Shown here: piece by piece, positions 15,217 through 25,800 of the stretch
Numbering within the stretch: the stretch's first letter is position 1
Layout of the letters: each line of letters opens with the position of its first letter
NCBI GenBank assembly: GCA_963784995.1
Contig: CAWATZ010000001.1
Coordinates: 248,001 to 312,000 of the forward strand
Direction of reading: 5' to 3'
DNA: 64,000 nucleotides
From: CAWATZ01 sp963784995
GTDB taxonomy: Bacteria; Planctomycetota; Planctomycetia; Gemmatales; Gemmataceae
Position numbers and translations under genes: made by a program
The notes under the pieces: model-generated
The model's database searches: none
The model's input: only the letters and a program-made list of their open reading frames with translations
What the model was told of the DNA's origin: nothing

Positions 15217-16434
15217 TCAACTGGTAACCGCGGCCGCCGGCCGGGGCCGGCGGCGCTTCAGGACGAGCAGGTTGTGCTGGGCGTCCTTGTTGTCGGGGTC
15301 GAGTTCCAGCACGCTGTGGAGGGCCTGTTCGGCCGCTTGCCAGTCCTGGCCTTCTTGCAGCAGGGCATGGCTCAGCAAGACGCGCGGCCCGACGGCTTGC
15401 GGGTCCTGGGAAATCACCTGCTCCAGCATGGCACGCGAGGCCGCGAACTCCCCGCGCTGGACGCAGCCCCGCGCCCGCAGCCAGCCGAGCCGCGGTCCAG
15501 CGATCCCTTGCAGCTCCAGCTGTCCCAGCAGCTCTTCCAGCTCCTCCCAGCGTGCCGTCTTCAGGTAGACCTCGGCCAGCCCTTGCCAGGCCGGCTCGAA
15601 ATCCGACCGCTCCTCCAGGGCGGAACGCCACTGGATCTCGGCCTCCGCCCAGCGCTCCTGCCCGCCATAGATCTCGGCCAGCAAGTGCCGGGTGCGGTAG
15701 CCGCGCAGGCCGACTTCCTCGCTGGCGAAATACTTGCCCTGGCGCGGCTCCAGCAAGCCCAGCCAGCTTTGCTCCGCCCCGGCCAGGTCGCGCTGCTCCC
15801 GCAGCATGAACCCCTGTTCCAGCAGCAATTCCGCGTCGTCGTGGTAGCGTTTCAGTCCTTCCCGACAGGTTGCCAGCGCCTCGGCCATCGTTCTCACCTG
15901 GCGCTGGGCCACGGCGATCAGGTGATACAGCTTGCGCAGGATGGAAGCGTCTGACTTGGCGTTGGCCAGGCTCTTTTGCAAGTGCGGCAGCGCCTCGGCC
16001 GTCCGCTCCAGGTCGAGCAAGGTCCAGCCCAGGTTGAACAGGCTGAAGGAGTCCTCCGGCCTCTCCTGATGGTCCATTTCCAGCAAGCGCAGGTTCCGCT
16101 GGAGCTTGCGCCGCGCACGCTGGCATCCTGGTAGCCGACGTGGTCGATGATGACGTTGGTAAAGCGGGCCCTTCCGCCGTCGCGATTGACCGAGGGAAGG
16201 ATCTGCTCGTGGATGCGGTAATCCCAGCGATTCTGCGGCAAGTTGCGGAAGATCCGCACCTGGTCGAGCATGCGAAACGCGCTGCGGCGCTCGTCCAGCA
16301 CCGAGCGGACCTGCACGGCATAGGCATCGCGCTCGTCGCCCAGGGAGGCCAGCACCTGGCGGAGACGTTCCCGGTTCTCGTCGTCGAGCCGGTCGTCGGC
16401 GTCCAGCCAGGTGATCCACTTGCCCGTCGCACAA
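15217..16434 (-). CDS. TPR C-terminal fragment of the multi-domain glycosyltransferase
   Basis: Real coding in this frame runs from about 16114 to the stop at 15217 and continues the large glycosyltransferase after a one-base deletion (expected VRRRKLQRNLRLLEMDH). It consists of TPR units: PEDSFSLFNLGWTLLDLERT, YHDDAELLLEQGFMLREQ, YRTRHLLAEIYGGQERWAEA, FEPAWQGLAEVYLKTARW and DWQAAEQALHSVLELDPDNK. It ends RRRPRPAAAVTS. TPR tails of this type follow GT2 domains of SunS-like glycosyltransferases and probably bind the protein acceptor. It is not expected to be translated alone. Confidence 0.7.
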   Translation of the reverse strand: MCDGQVDHLAGRRRPARRREPGTSPPGAGLPGRRARCLCRAGPLGAGRAPQRVSHARPGADLPQLAAESLGLPHPRADPSLGQSRRRKGPLYQRHHRPRRLPGCQRARRKLQRNLRLLEMDHQERPEDSFSLFNLGWTLLDLERTAEALPHLQKSLANAKSDASILRKLYHLIAVAQRQVRTMAEALATCREGLKRYHDDAELLLEQGFMLREQRDLAGAEQSWLGLLEPRQGKYFASEEVGLRGYRTRHLLAEIYGGQERWAEAEIQWRSALEERSDFEPAWQGLAEVYLKTARWEELEELLGQLELQGIAGPRLGWLRARGCVQRGEFAASRAMLEQVISQDPQAVGPRVLLSHALLQEGQDWQAAEQALHSVLELDPDNKDAQHNLLVLKRRRPRPAAAVTS

Positions 16435-19376
16435 CGGACGCTCTCGTTGCGGGCAGCGGCGAAACTATCGACCCAGGGAAACTCGACCACCCGGGCGCCG
16501 GCTTGCCGGGCCGCCTCCCGCGTCGCATCCGTTGAGCCGGTGTCCGCCACGACGACGTCGTCAAACAGCCCCGCCACCGAACGCAGACAGGCGGGCAGGT
16601 TCTGTTCCTCGTTGCGGACGATCATGCACAGCGAATTGCCTTTCTTCTCCTCGTCATGCACCACAATGTGGGGTTTTGGCGGAGCGGCGTCCTCGCTGGC
16701 TCCCGCAGCCTCCGCCGACGGCTCGGCAGACTGTGGCCTGGGCAGATAGCTGGTGCTGATCTCCCGGCCCCATTTGTCCTGGAAGGCGGCCAGGTCGTCG
16801 CTGGCGCTTTGCTCCGCTGCGGCCACGGCTAGATTATCCTGTCCGCCCCGGCTGAAATCGTGGACGTACGTGTCCCGGGCGATCAGCAAGCGCTGGCCGG
16901 CTTCCTGGGCGCGCAGACAGAGGTCCGCGGCAAACAGTTCGGTGGTGAAGCGTTCGTCCAGGCCGCCAAGGTGCTCGATGACCTCACGCTGGACCAGGAG
17001 GCAAGTCCCATTCAGCCGGTTCACCGCGATTGTTTGCCCGGGGTGGGCCCGGCGGCAGCGTGCCGCGAACCTGTCCAGTTCCTCGCTCGGATCGCGGCGC
17101 GGCTCGATTCCTTGCGGACCGAGGGGATCATTGGTCAGGGGTGCGACGATGGCGGCGGCGGGCCCTTCTTGCAGGGCCGCGACGACCAGCCCTTCCAGGA
17201 AGCCGGGCGCGACGGCCGTCTCGCCGTGCAGCAGCACCACGAAGCTGCCCCGGGCCCGGCCGATGCCCTGGTTGAACGCACTGGCCCGGCCGGCACCCGG
17301 CCGGCACCGGACCAACTCGATCCGGGCCGGCGCCGGCACGTGCTTGCGGGCCTTTGTTAGCCACCCTTCGCAGAAGGGTGTTGGGGCCGGGGCTGCCGGC
17401 GACTTGTCGGGATCCACAACGGCACCCTTCTGCGAAGGGTGGCTAACGGCACCCGCATTCCGGCCGCCGGGAACCACCAGGATCAACTCAAACGGCGGCC
17501 GGCTGTTGCGGAGCAAGCGCTCCAGACAGCCGGACACGTGCGGCGACTGCTCGGGACAGAGCAGGACGATGGAAACCAGTTCGTTGCCCTTGGGCCGGGC
17601 CGGCGCGAACCACGGCTCCAGGGGAATGACCTGCGGGGCCGACCGGGCCAGCAGCCGTTGATCCTCGCACAGCCGCTGGCGTCCTTCATTGTCCTTGAGC
17701 TGCCCCAGCAGGTGGAAGCATCCCCGGGCCGATTCGCGATCCAGCGGGTTGTCCGCGACGGCCCGGCGGAGATGCTCGACGGCCTCGCGCGGCCGGCCCG
17801 CCCGGGCCAGGGCCGCTCCCAGGCTGGCCCGGCCGCCGGGAAGGTCCGGTCGTTGCAAGCACGCCTCATGGAAATGGGGCAGTTCACTGGTCCAGCCGCC
17901 GAGCAGACCGTGGAGCCGCCACAGGATCAGGTCGCGCTTGCTCCGGGCCTCGATCTCGGCTCGGCTCCGGTCGCTGACGCTCCCGGCTCGCCAGGCGGCA
18001 CGGTCCCATTCGACGTGCAGCGACTCGAACGGCTGGCACAGCGGCATCCCCTCGACGGAGGCCTGGTCCAGTTCCGGCGACCGCGCCAGCACGTCCAGGG
18101 TGCGCTGGGCGGCCTCGAGCGCTTCGGTGCGCCGGCCCGCCGCCTCCAGGGTTTCCGCCAGGTTCAGGCCGGCCAGCGCAAAGCCCGGCTCCTTGTCCAG
18201 GGCCCGGCGAAACAGGCTCGCCACGACGTTTCCCTGGACCCCGGCGGGGTTGCGCCCCTGGCCCTGCCGCCACAGCAGGCACCCCATCAGGTTGGCCAGC
18301 GGGGCGGAGTCCGGGTTCTCTTTCAGGGCAGTTTGCAGGTCACTGGCCAGGGCCGCGTCCTCGGATTTGCCGCTGGACAGGGCCTGCCAGCAGCGCCCCG
18401 CCAGCCCCTGGAAGCGATCGGTGAGACTGGGTCGCCCGGCTCGATCGCGCAGCTCCGACCAGCCCCGGGTGAGCGCCTCGATCTGTTCTTGCCACAGCTC
18501 CTCGAAGCTCCAGCCCCGGGCCCGCTCACGGGCCGCCTCGGCCAGGGCCTGCCGCTCCTCCTCGTTCTCCAGGTAATAGCTGACCAGTTCCTCCAGGTTG
18601 TCCGGCCGATAGTGGACGCACTCGACGCGATCACGGAAACTACCCGGCGTTTCCGGGTTGCCGGCTTCCTGAAACACCAGGGCCCCGGCCAGGGCAGCCT
18701 CCACCGCGGGCCGGCCCGCCCGGTGCTGGGCGCTGAACTCGACCACGATCCGGGACCGCTGCAGCAGGCTGCGATACTCCTCCCCGAAGACGGCGCCGCG
18801 AATCCGCACCCGCCAGCGCCGGCCCAGCCGGGACAGCGCTGCCAGGCGCGAGGCCCGTTCGCGCAGCACCGAGGGGTTGAGGTTGCCCACGAACAGCACG
18901 TCGATCTCGCGCCGCCCGGTCCACGAGGGCATTTCCGCGAAGGCCCGCTCGCAGCCGTCCAGCCGGCCCACCTGGGCAGCGATCCCCTCCCGCCCCAGCG
19001 CCTCAACTCCCGCGGCGTCGGTCAGCACCAGGTCGAAGCAGGGTAGGCAGACCCGATACCAGTGCCAGAGCAAGTTCCAGTCGGTTGCCAGCGCGACCCG
19101 GGGCAAGGGCACGGACAGCAGCGCCGCGGGCAGAGTCGCATAGGCCGGGTTCAGCACCAGGAAGTCCGGTTGCCAGCCCGGGGGAAAGCCGCGGCAGATC
19201 TGCTCCCACGAGTCCCAGGGCCGGATCGTCAGGTCCAGGTCTCCGATGGAGTTGAACGCCAGGCAAGTGCCCGACTCCCGAAAGCGTTTCAAGTTTTGTT
19301 CCGCGAATGCTCCCGTGACGGGGCCGAACAGGTAGCGCAAGGACGATGTGGCGACACTCACTTGGTGGTTCCTCAT
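15918..19376 (-). CDS. giant glycosyltransferase: CgeB-like GT + TPR + two GT2 domains
   Basis: From ATG 19376 (MRNHQVSVATSS) to the frame change at about 16114, about 1085 real residues. Order: CgeB-like GT domain (about 1-320; IDVLFVGNLNPSVLRERASR, VVEFSAQHRAGRPAVEAALA, FRDRVECVHYRPDNLEEL); TPR region (about 330-620); first GT2 (ELVSIVLLCPEQSPHVSGCL, ASAFNQGIGRARGSFVVLLH, NGTCLLVQREVIEHLGGLDE); second, SunS-like GT2 (NSLCMIVRNEEQNLPACLRS, VVADTGSTDATREAARQAGA, WLDADDR with a DxD metal site, RIHEQI). It is likely to build a glycan on surface proteins, with the sulfotransferase nearby as a possible partner. A 92-bp palindrome lies inside the first GT2 (17356-17447). The last ~65 codons of this frame are out of sense. 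Confidence 0.8.
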   Translation of the reverse strand: MRNHQVSVATSSLRYLFGPVTGAFAEQNLKRFRESGTCLAFNSIGDLDLTIRPWDSWEQICRGFPPGWQPDFLVLNPAYATLPAALLSVPLPRVALATDWNLLWHWYRVCLPCFDLVLTDAAGVEALGREGIAAQVGRLDGCERAFAEMPSWTGRREIDVLFVGNLNPSVLRERASRLAALSRLGRRWRVRIRGAVFGEEYRSLLQRSRIVVEFSAQHRAGRPAVEAALAGALVFQEAGNPETPGSFRDRVECVHYRPDNLEELVSYYLENEEERQALAEAARERARGWSFEELWQEQIEALTRGWSELRDRAGRPSLTDRFQGLAGRCWQALSSGKSEDAALASDLQTALKENPDSAPLANLMGCLLWRQGQGRNPAGVQGNVVASLFRRALDKEPGFALAGLNLAETLEAAGRRTEALEAAQRTLDVLARSPELDQASVEGMPLCQPFESLHVEWDRAAWRAGSVSDRSRAEIEARSKRDLILWRLHGLLGGWTSELPHFHEACLQRPDLPGGRASLGAALARAGRPREAVEHLRRAVADNPLDRESARGCFHLLGQLKDNEGRQRLCEDQRLLARSAPQVIPLEPWFAPARPKGNELVSIVLLCPEQSPHVSGCLERLLRNSRPPFELILVVPGGRNAGAVSHPSQKGAVVDPDKSPAAPAPTPFCEGWLTKARKHVPAPARIELVRCRPGAGRASAFNQGIGRARGSFVVLLHGETAVAPGFLEGLVVAALQEGPAAAIVAPLTNDPLGPQGIEPRRDPSEELDRFAARCRRAHPGQTIAVNRLNGTCLLVQREVIEHLGGLDERFTTELFAADLCLRAQEAGQRLLIARDTYVHDFSRGGQDNLAVAAAEQSASDDLAAFQDKWGREISTSYLPRPQSAEPSAEAAGASEDAAPPKPHIVVHDEEKKGNSLCMIVRNEEQNLPACLRSVAGLFDDVVVADTGSTDATREAARQAGARVVEFPWVDSFAAARNESVRCATGKWITWLDADDRLDDENRERLRQVLASLGDERDAYAVQVRSVLDERRSAFRMLDQVRIFRNLPQNRWDYRIHEQILPSVNRDGGRARFTNVIIDHVGYQDASVRGASSSGTCACWKWTIRRGRRTPSACSTWAGPCSTWSGRPRRCRTCKRAWPTPSQTLPSCASCIT
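17356..17447. repeat. 92-bp palindrome inside the glycosyltransferase gene
   Basis: Perfect 25-bp arms GTTAGCCACCCTTCGCAGAA GGGTG (17356-17380) and its complement (17423-17447), each itself containing a small CCCTTCGCAGAAGGG palindrome. The gene stays open through it and gains about 30 residues (AVSHPSQKGAVVDPDKSPAA then PTPFCEGWLTK) directly after the first beta-strand of a GT2 domain (LILVVPGG). This is a second in-gene palindrome of a different sequence family from 1733. Confidence 0.8.
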
Positions 19377-19401
19377 TGTTTGAGCGGCGGGCCCGAAGTC
19401 A

Positions 19402-19474
19402 GCCGCGTTTAGCCGCGACGCGCAGCGGAGCGCGCAGACCCCGCGCTCCGCTGCGCGTCGCGGTTAAACGCGGC
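19402..19474. repeat. 73-bp palindrome upstream of the glycosyltransferase and toxin-array genes
   Basis: The left arm GCCGCGTTTAGCCGCGACGC (19402-19434) and right arm ending GCGTCGCGGTTAAACGCGGC (to 19474) pair over about 33 bp with one mismatch around CAGACC. It lies between two divergently read genes and could insulate their promoters. Same class of element as 1733, 5945, 10541 and 17356, but a different sequence. Confidence 0.8.
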
Positions 19475-19824
19475 AGTCAGCCGAAACCGAAAAAAGATTG
19501 AAACCCGTGTTGACGAGTTCGGTTCCGCCCCGTAACAAGAATATACACTTTCACTTGATCAACAAGATCAGGTGTGGAGTAATTGACACTTGATTGACCC
19601 CAGGCTGGGTGCTGCAAGGACAGCGTCGTCAAGCAACACCTTACTCCGCGACAGTCCCTTCACTTGTGTGAGACCTTCGTCCAGCATCGTCCAGAAATCA
19701 CCTGTCAACTGTTCCAATCCAGGAACTATTGCATCCATCGCTTCGAGCGGCGATGCGCCATCAGGACGCCACACGCTCCACAGGAAGTGATTTCGGGCAG
19801 GAAAGAAGGGAATTGGAGACGACC
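19475..19824. other. upstream region of the giant toxin gene with a possible coding remnant
   Basis: The 350 bases contain the presumed promoter of cassette 1 (AT-rich AAGAATATACACTTTCACTT near 19540; I could not place a confident -35/-10 pair) and a Shine-Dalgarno AATTGGAGACGACC before ATG 19825. On the minus strand, 19568-19800 is open and reads protein-like (LEAMDAIVPGLEQLTGDFW, KGLSRSKVLLDDAVLAAPSL); it may be the tail of a lost gene. I do not recognise it and do not call it as a gene. Confidence 0.35.
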
Positions 19825-22800
19825 ATGACGGGCTTCCTGTTCCGCTTGTGGCAGCAGCATTTCGCCAAACTCCAGCGCCAGCTCCACCCACCGCGCAGCG
19901 TCCGGCTGTGGCTGGAAGCGCTGGAAGAGCGGGTCGTGATGACCCAGAACGTCTGGCTGCCGCAGCAGCTCTCTCCCATCGCCGGCTCCAGCCAGGCGCT
20001 GCAGTTCGGGCAGACGTTCCAGCCGGTCAGCACTGCGCTCTTGCCGCCACCGGGCCTGTCCGCCACCGTCTTCACCACCAGCGGCAACTTCTCCCTGCTC
20101 GACCAGGGCAGCTACGACCTGGTCCTGCACGAGAGCGGCTCCTCCGCAGCGGGCAACTTCTCCTTCAGTGAGAGCGGCTCGGTCACCTTTAACCTGACCG
20201 TCAGCGGTCCCGTCAGCAACGCCGGCCTGGCCGCTACCTCCGTCGTCCTGACCCAGAGCGCTACGCTCAACTGGTCGTTGACTCAGGGCGGCGCCAGCAG
20301 CAGCGGCACCACCACCCTGACCACCAGCAGCCCCGGCGGCACCCTCGATCCGTTCTTCGCCGCCGGCTTCAGCTGGCTGCCCGTCACCCAGCAATTGATC
20401 CAGGCCAACGGCCTGGGCCTGGGCAGCGCCAGCATCAGCACGCTGAGCGTCGGCGAGAGCGGCCTGGAGTGTTACACCTTCGGGGTCAGCGGCCAGCAAA
20501 CCCTGGTGGCCGGCGGCGTCCCCGCCAGCCCTGACCCGCTGCAGGGCAGCACCTCCTCGCTCGGCTTCGCCCGCACCGACAGCTTTACTCTGACCGACCA
20601 CGGCCTGGACACCTACTCCCTGGCCGAGCAGGGCTCCGCCAACAGCAGCGGCGTCTACAGTCTGAACAGCATCCTCTACGCCGAGACGGCGAACAAACCC
20701 ATCCATCTGGCCGACGGCACTGTCGCCCTGGGAGCGACCTGGCAACTGACCCAGAGCGGCACCGTCACCCTGACCGGCAAGACCAGCGACAGCAGCACCC
20801 AGGCACCCGGCAGCGCTGACCTGGCCCTGCCCAGCAGCATCGGGGCGCTGACCGCCGGGGCCGGCCAGACGCCCCTGACCGCCAACGCCCTGCCCCAGTC
20901 CGACAGCGACTCGTTCCGCTTCAGCGACAGCGTTCCCTACACCTACGCCGATGGCGGCCGCCAGAGCTACGTCCTGCGTGCGGCCGGCACCTTCGGCACC
21001 CGCGGCTTCAACCTGGGCAGCGTCAACCAGCAGTCCAGCGCCCACGGCAGCTACACTCTCGGTCTGCGCGACCGCGAGAGCAGCAGCGGCACCTTCGCCG
21101 ACACCGGCTCGGGCTTGCTGGACAGCAACGCCGGCCTGCTCACCAGCGCCAGCGACTCCGACAGCGGCAGCTTCACCCAGCAAAGCACCCTCACCCAGAC
21201 CGAAGCCGGCACCAGTACCCTGCAATTGAGCGAGCAGGGTTCCTACGCCAACGGCAGCCTCAGCCTGGGCTATTTCAAGCAAACGCAGACCCAAACCGCC
21301 AGCACCAGCAGCCGCCAGAGCGACAGTTACCGCGACAGCTACAGCGGCCAGTTCGGCCAGGCCTCGCTTTCCGAGCAGTTCAGCGGCACCGACAGCTCCT
21401 CCGACAGCAGCAGCCAGAGCGGTTCGGCCCAGCAGACACTGACCGAGCAGGGCACCCTTCAGGGAGGCCAGCTCAACCTCTCCTGCTGGGTCGTCAACGC
21501 CAAGAGCAGCGGCACCTTCTCGACGGGAACCACGGCCTCCTCCACCCAGTCCGGCACGGTCCGCACCAGCCAGACCACCACGGCCCTGGCCACCACCGCC
21601 GTCGGCACCGTCACCATCACCGCCACGTCCCAGGTCTCCTTCAGCAGCCACTCCGCCTGGCAGCAGAACAGCAGCGGCTGCTTCAGCCAGGGGACTTACA
21701 CCAGCGGCACGGTCAACAGCGGTGTCTTCGCCCTGACCAGCGCCGCCTATCAGCAGAGCAGCAACGATCACTGGACCGTCAGCGGCTCCGACGGCAGCAC
21801 CTCCTCGGGGACCACCGGCACCGTCGCCAGCGGCACACTCCAGACCGTCAGCAACAACGTCCCGGCCGCCGTCACCTTCCGCACCAGCAGTACCTCCACC
21901 TTTGCCAGCACTGAGCAGGACTCTTATAGCGGCACAGGCACCGACAGCGGTTCGGCACGCACTGCCGGGGCCTTTGCCCAGGGCAGCTTCAGCTTCGGCC
22001 AGGTGGCCTACAGCAGTTCCAGCAACCAGACGCTGACCCTGACCGCCTCGGGCGCCGACACCTTCAGCAACCTCAGCAGCACCAGCGGCAGCAGCGTCAG
22101 CCACCAGGGCAGCATCGCCTCGGTAGCCGGCACCGGCAGCACCACAGTCACCGGCACCTTCGTCAGCAGCGGCCAGACCGTCAGCACCTCCAAGGGCAGC
22201 GATTGCTGGAGCCTCACGTCCACTTCCTCGGCCGGAGTCAACCTCTCCCAGAGCGGCCGCTTCCTCGCCGGCAGCTACAGCCTGGGCAGCGTCTCCCTGA
22301 GCCAGACCGGCAGCGACAGCTGGACCAGCCAGCAATCCGGTTCCGGCAGCGGCACCAGCGTTTACAGCCTGCTCAGCACCGGCAGCAATGCCACGGCGGG
22401 ACTGTACACCCAGACGGCCACCGGCACCATCACGGGCGCTTTCACCAGCAGCGTGCAGCAGTCGGGCACCGACAGCCTTACCCTGCGGCAGGGCGGCAAC
22501 TTCGCCAAGGGCAGCTTCAGCTTTGCCAGCGTCCTCTTCCAGGCCAAAAGCGCCCAGACCACCACCGCGACCCTGGCCGGGGTCAGCCACTCCCAGGCCA
22601 GCACCACCACCACTTACCAGACGCATTCGCAGCAGGCCGGGCCAGTGGGACCGTTCGGCTCCGGCGTCGGACTCGCTTCCAGCACCCAGACCGGCCGCAT
22701 CACCGCCACGCAGCACGCCAGCGAGACCTTCTCGGCCTCGCTGACCAGCAGCATCCACGCCCAGGTCTACCAGGCCGGCCAGGCCCCCAAGGGAGTCTAC

Positions 22801-25800
22801 GGCTTCGGCAGCGTCGCTTACTCGGAGTCCGACACCAGCGCCACCACCTCAAGCGACAGCCAGAGCGGCTCCGGCAGCGGCGGCAACTCCTGGTCGGCGC
22901 AGACGGTCAGCACCTGGGCCAAGGTGCCCGGCTCGGCACAGCCCTACACCGGCTCCGGCCAGAGCAGCGCCTCCAGCAGTTACAGCGGCACCTTCCGCTT
23001 CTCCTTCCTCAGCAGCACCAACCAGCACAGCCACGGCTCCAGCAGCCTCACCGAGCAGGGCTCCTTCAGCAACGGCAGCTACAACTTCGGCTGCTGGGTC
23101 TGGGACGCAGGCTCCAGCCAGCAAACCACCATGACCGCCGCGCTGCAGAGCAGCTTTGCCGGCACAGGCGCCGACAGTTCCGTTTACAGCGGCAGCCAGA
23201 GCAACCTGGGCACGGCCAGCACCGACAGCCAGTCCCGCTCCGGCCAAAGCAGCGACTGCTACGCCAGCAGCGGCAGCCAGTCGGCCAGCCTGGTCAGCAC
23301 CAGCAGCGTCCACAATCACCTGCACGAGGCCGGAGGCTTTACCGCCGGCAGCTACAGCCTGGGCAGCGTCAATTACACCAGCAGCGGCTCGGGCAGCGTC
23401 GTGCAAGCGCAAAGCACGGTGGGCAGCGACAGTGGCAGCAACAGCGTCAGCACCCTCAGCAGCCGGCTGCAGACTCAGCTCAGCAGTGCCACTCCCGGCT
23501 ACCACAACCAACTGTCCAGCACCTCCACCCAGACCAGCAGCGGCACCTTCACGGATCGCTACGGCTCGACGAACACCATCAGCAGCAGCGTCAGCTTCGG
23601 CATGAGCCAGCAGGGCGCCTTCAGCCCCACAGGCGACTTCAGCTTTGCCAGCGTCGTCTTCCACAATGGCTCGACGACCACCGCCACCCAGCACAGCAAC
23701 GCCGTCAGCACCAGCAGCAGCAGCCAGACCTCCAGCCTGCTCTCCACTGCCCTCAACGCCAGCTGGGGCGGCAGCTTCAGCAGCAGCGACGGCAGCAGCT
23801 ACGAAAGCCAGTCGCACCTCACCGTCCAGTCCACCAGCGCCCAGGGCAGCACCGCGCTGCAGCAGAGCAGCACCAGCACCAGCACCAGCGAAGTGCTGAC
23901 CTCGGGCAACCAGCTGTGGGAAACGGGCGCCGACGTGGGCGGCACTTACAGCTATGGCAGCGTGGTGCTCAGTTCGACCAGCAGCGACCTGGCCACCGTC
24001 CAGCAAAGCGGCACCTCAACGCAGCAGGGCAGCAACTGGGCCAGCCTGGACAGCAGCTACCTGGCCCTCAGCGTGGGCACCTCTGCCAGCGGCCAGAGCG
24101 TCACCCAGGTGGCCCTGACCAGCTGCGTGGCCCAAAGCCACGGCTCTGCCAGCAACAGCTTTACCCAGAGCAGCCTGACCTCCTCCACCGCCACCTCGCT
24201 CAGTTGCAGCAGCCTCAGTCAGCGCGGCACCCTGGTGGGCGGCTCCTTCGCCTTCGGCAGCACCGTCTACAGCAACAGCGGCACGGCCCGCACGACTTAC
24301 GCCGAACACGACACGGGCAACTACACCGGCTCGTTCCACAGCAGCACCGACAGCACCTTCTTGCAGCAGAACACCACCGGCACCTTCGTGGCCGTCTATC
24401 CTTCCGGCAACAGCAAGGACATAAGCGGCCAGCAGTGGGGCAGCACCAACACCACCATCCTCAACAGTCAGCAGCAGACGTTCTCCCTGTTCCAGTCCGG
24501 TGGCGTCAATCTCCAGGGCAAATACAACCTGGGCAGCGTGGTGCTGACGCAGACGGAGCAGGCCACCAGTACGGTCAGCAGCTGGGGCAGCGGCACGCAG
24601 AGCAGCACCAGCGGCACCTTCAGCAGCAACGACGTCCTGTGGGGCTACAACCTGTCCCAGGGGCTGCCCGGCGGCGTCAAGATCTACGTCGACCAGGGCG
24701 GCACGGTGGCCTTCGTCCAGTCCTCCACGCGCAGCAGCACCGAGACCAACCAGGCCAGCAGCAGCCTGAGCCAGCGTGGCAGCTTCGCCAACGGCAGCTA
24801 CAGCTTTGCCTGCGTGGTCTACCAGAGCGCCCAGACCGGCAGCGACAGCAGCCTGCAAACAGGGACGCAGAGCTACACCCAGTCCAGCAGCAGCGGCCAG
24901 ACCTTCAGCAACGGCACGCCGATCTTGACCAGCCAAAATGGCTACCTCAGCGTCAGCCTGAAGGACAGTGTCCGCACCGGCCAGGAGACCACCAGCGTCA
25001 ACGACGTTCAGACCAGCAGCACCAGCTATTACGCGGCGGGCAGTTACTCCGGCGGGAGCAACGCTTACAGCCTGGGCAGCGTCAACTACCAGGGCCGCAG
25101 CAGCGACCTGAGTACCCTGGTCAAGGAGGGCGGCCTGACCGAGACCGGCAGCCAGCTGACCAACCAGCTGAACGCCCTGGCCACCGGCGTCAACTCGGTC
25201 TGGAGCAACAAGCTCTACCAGCAAACCAACAGTTCCACTCAGACCCAGGTCAGCCAGTCCAACGCCACCCTCAGCGAGCTGGGCTGCTTCAGCAACGGCG
25301 CCTTCGCACTGGATAGCGTCGTGCTGCGTCAGTCGGGCAGCACCACGACCACCACCCGACAGGACTCCACCAACAGCTCCACCCAGCTGACGCTGAAGTA
25401 CTTCACCTTCATTGCCCCCAGTCCACTCATTGCCTTCTACTCCGCCACCAGCACCACCACGCTGCACCAGCACGAGAGCGATTCCAGCGACGACAGCGTC
25501 ACCAGCACGGTGAATCTGCTGGAGGCGGGCCGTTACAGCCAGAACAGCTTCGCCTTGACCAGCGTGGTCTACGACCAGGGACGGCAACAGACCAGCACGG
25601 CCCTGCAAACGCTCCTCAGCGCCGAGACCGGCACGCAACTGAGTCTCTTCAGCACCACCAGCAACTACAACTTGACGGCCAATGCGGGCACGGTCACCGA
25701 CACCATTGCCACCAGCCTGAGCAGCTCGTCGCAGTCGCACTTGCACGAGGCCGGGTCGCTGTCCAGCACGGGGTATTTCAACCTGGGTTGTGTCAGCTAT

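Noticed and set aside
19568..19891. Minus-strand 107-codon frame upstream of the giant gene
   Set aside because: Partly protein-like, but it has no ribosome site, overlaps the head of the giant gene and matches no family I know. Kept only as a possible remnant.
19726..22758. Long minus-strand frame (about 1010 codons) rich in Ala, Gly, Glu
   Set aside because: It mirrors the stalk gene in a GC-rich, low-stop repeat region. Composition is monotonous, there is no family resemblance, and the same mirror frame appears under every cassette.
22203..25316. Plus-strand frame of 1037 codons rich in Gln, Arg, His (repeated at 41001-44114)
   Set aside because: It is the stalk gene read one frame off (AGC repeats read as GCA/CAG). 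The true frame shows the repeat motif and runs into the Hint.
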